Positions 61,431-64,000 of a stretch of DNA of 64,000 nt are shown one piece after another. The translations under genes were made by a program, and so were the position numbers. The stretch's first letter is position 1. Every line of letters begins with the position of its first letter. The notes below the pieces were generated by a model, which saw only the letters and a program-made list of their open reading frames with translations, did not search any database and was not told where the DNA came from. Source of the DNA: Gamsiella multidivaricata (lineage: Eukaryota; Mortierellomycota; Mortierellomycetes; Mortierellales; Mortierellaceae); NCBI RefSeq assembly GCF_025024155.1, contig NW_026251719.1, forward strand, positions 310,001-374,000, read 5' to 3'.

Positions 61431-64000
61431 TTACAAGGTCATAGTAACCGTCAAGCTCTTGGCGTGGAGCAACAATACAGGGACGTCAATTCCCTCCATC
61501 AACAGATCCAGGTTCTCGAGGTACGCCAAAGAACTCTCTTCTCTCAGACATGTCCCTGGCTCGGGCGCTGGAACCGTTGTAAAAATGATTGACGTCGTCT
61601 CTGCGGACGAATGGATCCGCATCAGTTCGTTCAATATCCTCAGCTGTGTCTCTGAACTCAGGTGGTCAAATTGGATCGGTGGCAACGGCAAGGGAGGTGT
61701 TGAGAGCGGGTCCTCGTGGCCAAAGCCAAATGAATCAAGGTTCGGTGGCGGCGGTGATCCAGGCAAAATAGGTGCTCCTCCTGTCGCCATCTCGGGCGCA
61801 GCCATTTCCTGCGACATACTACATTGCTGAAGCTCAGGGTTACGACTGTATAGATTGGTCGGGAACGAAGACACATCAGTGCCAGCGGATGTGGCCCAAG
61901 GATGCGAGTTGCTATCATTAGCTGTTGGAGACAAAGGGTCTCGCTGTTGCTGCTGTTGCTGCTGGTATGTTTGAGGTGTTGCTACTGGGTATACTGAATG
62001 CTGCTGCTGCAAGCAATGTGCTTGGTTGATAGAGTCCTGCTCCGTCGCCGCAGAGGCGAGTCCAAGACTTATCCCAAGCCCTTGCTGTTGTTGTTGCTGT
62101 TGTTGTTGCTGTTGCTGTTGTGAACCTAAAGAGGTATGAGCAGACGCCAACTGCCGTGGTTGCTGTTTAGGCTCCATCGGCGCCTGTTGTGAAGGCGGTT
62201 TATATGTTTGATTCAATAGTAATTGCTGCTGCTGCAACGGATAAAGCCGTTGTACCGCAGGAGGCAACTGCTGTGGTAAATACACCCCGCTGTATACGAG
62301 ATCATCGTCGTTGCGGTCATAGTCCTCATCGTCCTCGCTGCTCATAGAATCCGATTCGCTTTCAGAATTAGTACCGTGTGTATCAAGGTACTGACGCGGC
62401 AGAGGAACCGCAATCCGAAAGTTCATGGAGGTATTCAAAGGCGCCGAAGTTCCTAGACGGCTTTCCATGGGCGAAGTGGAGCCAGCCATGCCTCCGCGGT
62501 ATCGCACACCGCCTCCGCCACTGCCAAAGGCACGGTGTGGGGACGATGAAGGGTGGGCGGAAACAGCAGCGATGGGCGATCCGTGTCGTAGCCGTGGCGA
62601 TAATGCAGTGTTGACCCGAAGGGAAGTAGACCTTGCGGGGCGCTGTTGTTGATTGTCCGGATGCGAGATCGTGCGTCGTCTTTGTGGCGGTCCTGGTGGT
62701 GGTCCCGAGGGCTGGAGTATAGGATCGCGCCCAAATGATCGAGCAGGGCTCCCTAATGAAATGCTTGGGGAGGAGCTTTCTCTTGCCTTGTCGAAAAGAC
62801 CCTGGTCCCCAGCATTCGAGTGCGACCCAACTTCGCGAGAAGGGTAATGTCCATCATTATGTGCCCGCGATGATCCTTCAGCCTCAGTCTCCTCCCCTTC
62901 TTCATCCTCCTCGTCCTCCTCTTCCAGTGGTTCGTGCTGTTGCCAGCGCGGGTTGATATTCCAAGGTCCAGGTTTCGAAGTGATAGAGGCAACAGGATCA
63001 GCAGCAACCTCCTCCGTCCCTTCGATACCGTCTGATTCGAAACCATCGTCGACACTATAATCCCTTGCGTCATACAGATTCTCTCCTCGAACAAGTCGCG
63101 CATAGGTTTCACTGTCGCCCCCATCCAGACACATGACATTGACCTCTGCTGGAATACGCAGGTTTTCTAGTAGAGCACTCAGCCTCTTTCTCTCCTCCTC
63201 CACATCCTCCTTGTACTCGACAAAGACCATGACGCGGAGCGAATAGTTGTCCTTCCAAAGCGGTACCATGTGGAGAATACAACCCATCTGAAGCACCATC
63301 GCATATGTGTCAAAATTGGTTAAGTTGCCCTCTGTCGATTTGTTGGAGTTGTAGCCGCCCTCCGAGAACATGGCGCCCCCGCTCGGCGATGTATGCAACA
63401 TAGGAGAAATAGGGTTCTGATCTCTTGAGGCGCGCATGTGAGCAGAAAAGTTGAGTTGTTGCTGGCTTGGATCAACGCACTGCATAGGCGCCATGGACAT
63501 CTGCATTGGCCACAGATCAATGTATCGCTTCTGGTTGCTTTCTCCAACTTTGTGCAAAGAGGATGGGCGAGACTGAGGAGTAAACAATGACTTTAGCGAG
63601 AGAATGCTGGATCTGAGGCTGAGAAGGTTGAGCGGATTCCAAAGCGCCTTGTGCTCCTCTGGGAGCTCTAGCCGCTCGAATCCGTACCCGATAGCAACAG
63701 CCTTATTTAACGACAAGACATCCTCAATGATCGAGACATAATCCGTGATCGCGATCGGCGTCTCGACTCGAATATTGTCGATCGGCAGACTGACTGGAAC
63801 ATTAAGCAGCGTATGATCTGCACACGGGTTGTTCATTGTCGCAGGCATAAATGACCCCTTTTGTATGTCAGGAGACAGAACATGGTGTTCCGGAGTGTTT
63901 GGCTGCTGTTTCTGCTTCTGGAGCAGGTATCGCTGAAGGTTGAAGGATCCCAATACAACAATGTTAGGTCGCATGCCGCCAAGCCCTGTCCCTATGAGCA
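61431..64000 (-). CDS. VHC1: Vacuolar cation-chloride cotransporter (SLC12 type), C-terminal part
   Basis: One open exon from the window edge to TAA at 61431-61433, about 855 codons; the N-terminal membrane domain lies beyond 64000. The first visible residues, LIGTGLGGMRPNIVVLGSFN, are the junction after the last membrane helix of SLC12 transporters. The regulatory domain follows: DYVSIIEDVLSLNKAVAIGY, TNFDTYAMVLQMGCILHMVP, YSLRVMVFVEYKEDVEEERK and LLENLRIPAEVNVMCL. Budding yeast Vhc1 is the closest well-known homologue (vacuolar K+/Cl- symport). Residues about 320-760 of the visible part are an acidic and Gln/Ser/Pro-rich insert. The end is well conserved in style: LRILNELMRIHSSAETTSII, FTTVPAPEPG, YLENLDLLMEGIDVPVLLLH. 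It is tail-to-tail with the WRKY-like gene (219 bp). Confidence 0.92.
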   Translation of the reverse strand, partial: LIGTGLGGMRPNIVVLGSFNLQRYLLQKQKQQPNTPEHHVLSPDIQKGSFMPATMNNPCADHTLLNVPVSLPIDNIRVETPIAITDYVSIIEDVLSLNKAVAIGYGFERLELPEEHKALWNPLNLLSLRSSILSLKSLFTPQSRPSSLHKVGESNQKRYIDLWPMQMSMAPMQCVDPSQQQLNFSAHMRASRDQNPISPMLHTSPSGGAMFSEGGYNSNKSTEGNLTNFDTYAMVLQMGCILHMVPLWKDNYSLRVMVFVEYKEDVEEERKRLSALLENLRIPAEVNVMCLDGGDSETYARLVRGENLYDARDYSVDDGFESDGIEGTEEVAADPVASITSKPGPWNINPRWQQHEPLEEEDEEDEEGEETEAEGSSRAHNDGHYPSREVGSHSNAGDQGLFDKARESSSPSISLGSPARSFGRDPILQPSGPPPGPPQRRRTISHPDNQQQRPARSTSLRVNTALSPRLRHGSPIAAVSAHPSSSPHRAFGSGGGGVRYRGGMAGSTSPMESRLGTSAPLNTSMNFRIAVPLPRQYLDTHGTNSESESDSMSSEDDEDYDRNDDDLVYSGVYLPQQLPPAVQRLYPLQQQQLLLNQTYKPPSQQAPMEPKQQPRQLASAHTSLGSQQQQQQQQQQQQQGLGISLGLASAATEQDSINQAHCLQQQHSVYPVATPQTYQQQQQQQRDPLSPTANDSNSHPWATSAGTDVSSFPTNLYSRNPELQQCSMSQEMAAPEMATGGAPILPGSPPPPNLDSFGFGHEDPLSTPPLPLPPIQFDHLSSETQLRILNELMRIHSSAETTSIIFTTVPAPEPGTCLREESSLAYLENLDLLMEGIDVPVLLLHAKSLTVTMTL

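Overview
The window reads as nuclear DNA of an early-diverging filamentous fungus, most likely Mortierellomycota (Mortierella sensu lato). The clues are many short GT-AG introns of roughly 50-150 nt, regulators rich in poly-Gln and Ser/Asn tracts, a beta-propeller/TRP-like channel gene and a methyltransferase of types I associate with this group, and a WRKY-like zinc finger. The assignment is inferred from gene content; no rRNA or other marker is present. I rebuilt intron-exon structures by hand from splice sites and reading phase, so most gene models are phase-consistent predictions, not transcript-supported ones.

Left part (1-23 kb), dense: the 3' part of a SAM methyltransferase (+), an L-fucokinase-like GHMP kinase (-), a two-finger GATA factor (+), a giant beta-propeller/TRP-like channel (-), a small unknown protein (-), a SPIN90/Ldb17-type Arp2/3 regulator (-), a Pex22-like peroxin (-) and phosphopantothenate-cysteine ligase (+).

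Middle (23-38 kb): regulators with long intergenic or intronic sequence. They are a Gln/His-rich protein carrying an integrase-type HHCC zinc-binding module (-), a Ser-rich coiled-coil protein (+), and a second, single-finger GATA factor (-) with a 1.57-kb intron. The two GATA proteins share a C-terminal motif outside the finger.

Gene-poor island (about 38.5-52.1 kb): very few genes. It holds decayed coding pieces and one HotDog-fold thioesterase-like gene. The clearest relic (49.8-51.7 kb) is a decayed, partly inverted copy of the SPIN90 3' end, the small gene and the channel found at 10.3-15.0 kb, in the same gene order and with similar spacing.

Right part (52-64 kb): a 211-aa three-exon protein resembling the N-terminal part of Helitron replicases, glycerol kinase, a large Gln-rich protein ending in a WRKY/GCM1-like zinc finger (+), and the C-terminal part of a vacuolar cation-chloride cotransporter (-) that runs off the right edge.

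The genes do not form an operon or a recognisable biosynthetic cluster. The most unusual items are the channel with its C-terminal octapeptide repeats, the host-like genes built from transposon-type zinc modules, and the duplicated and decayed SPIN90-small gene-channel block.
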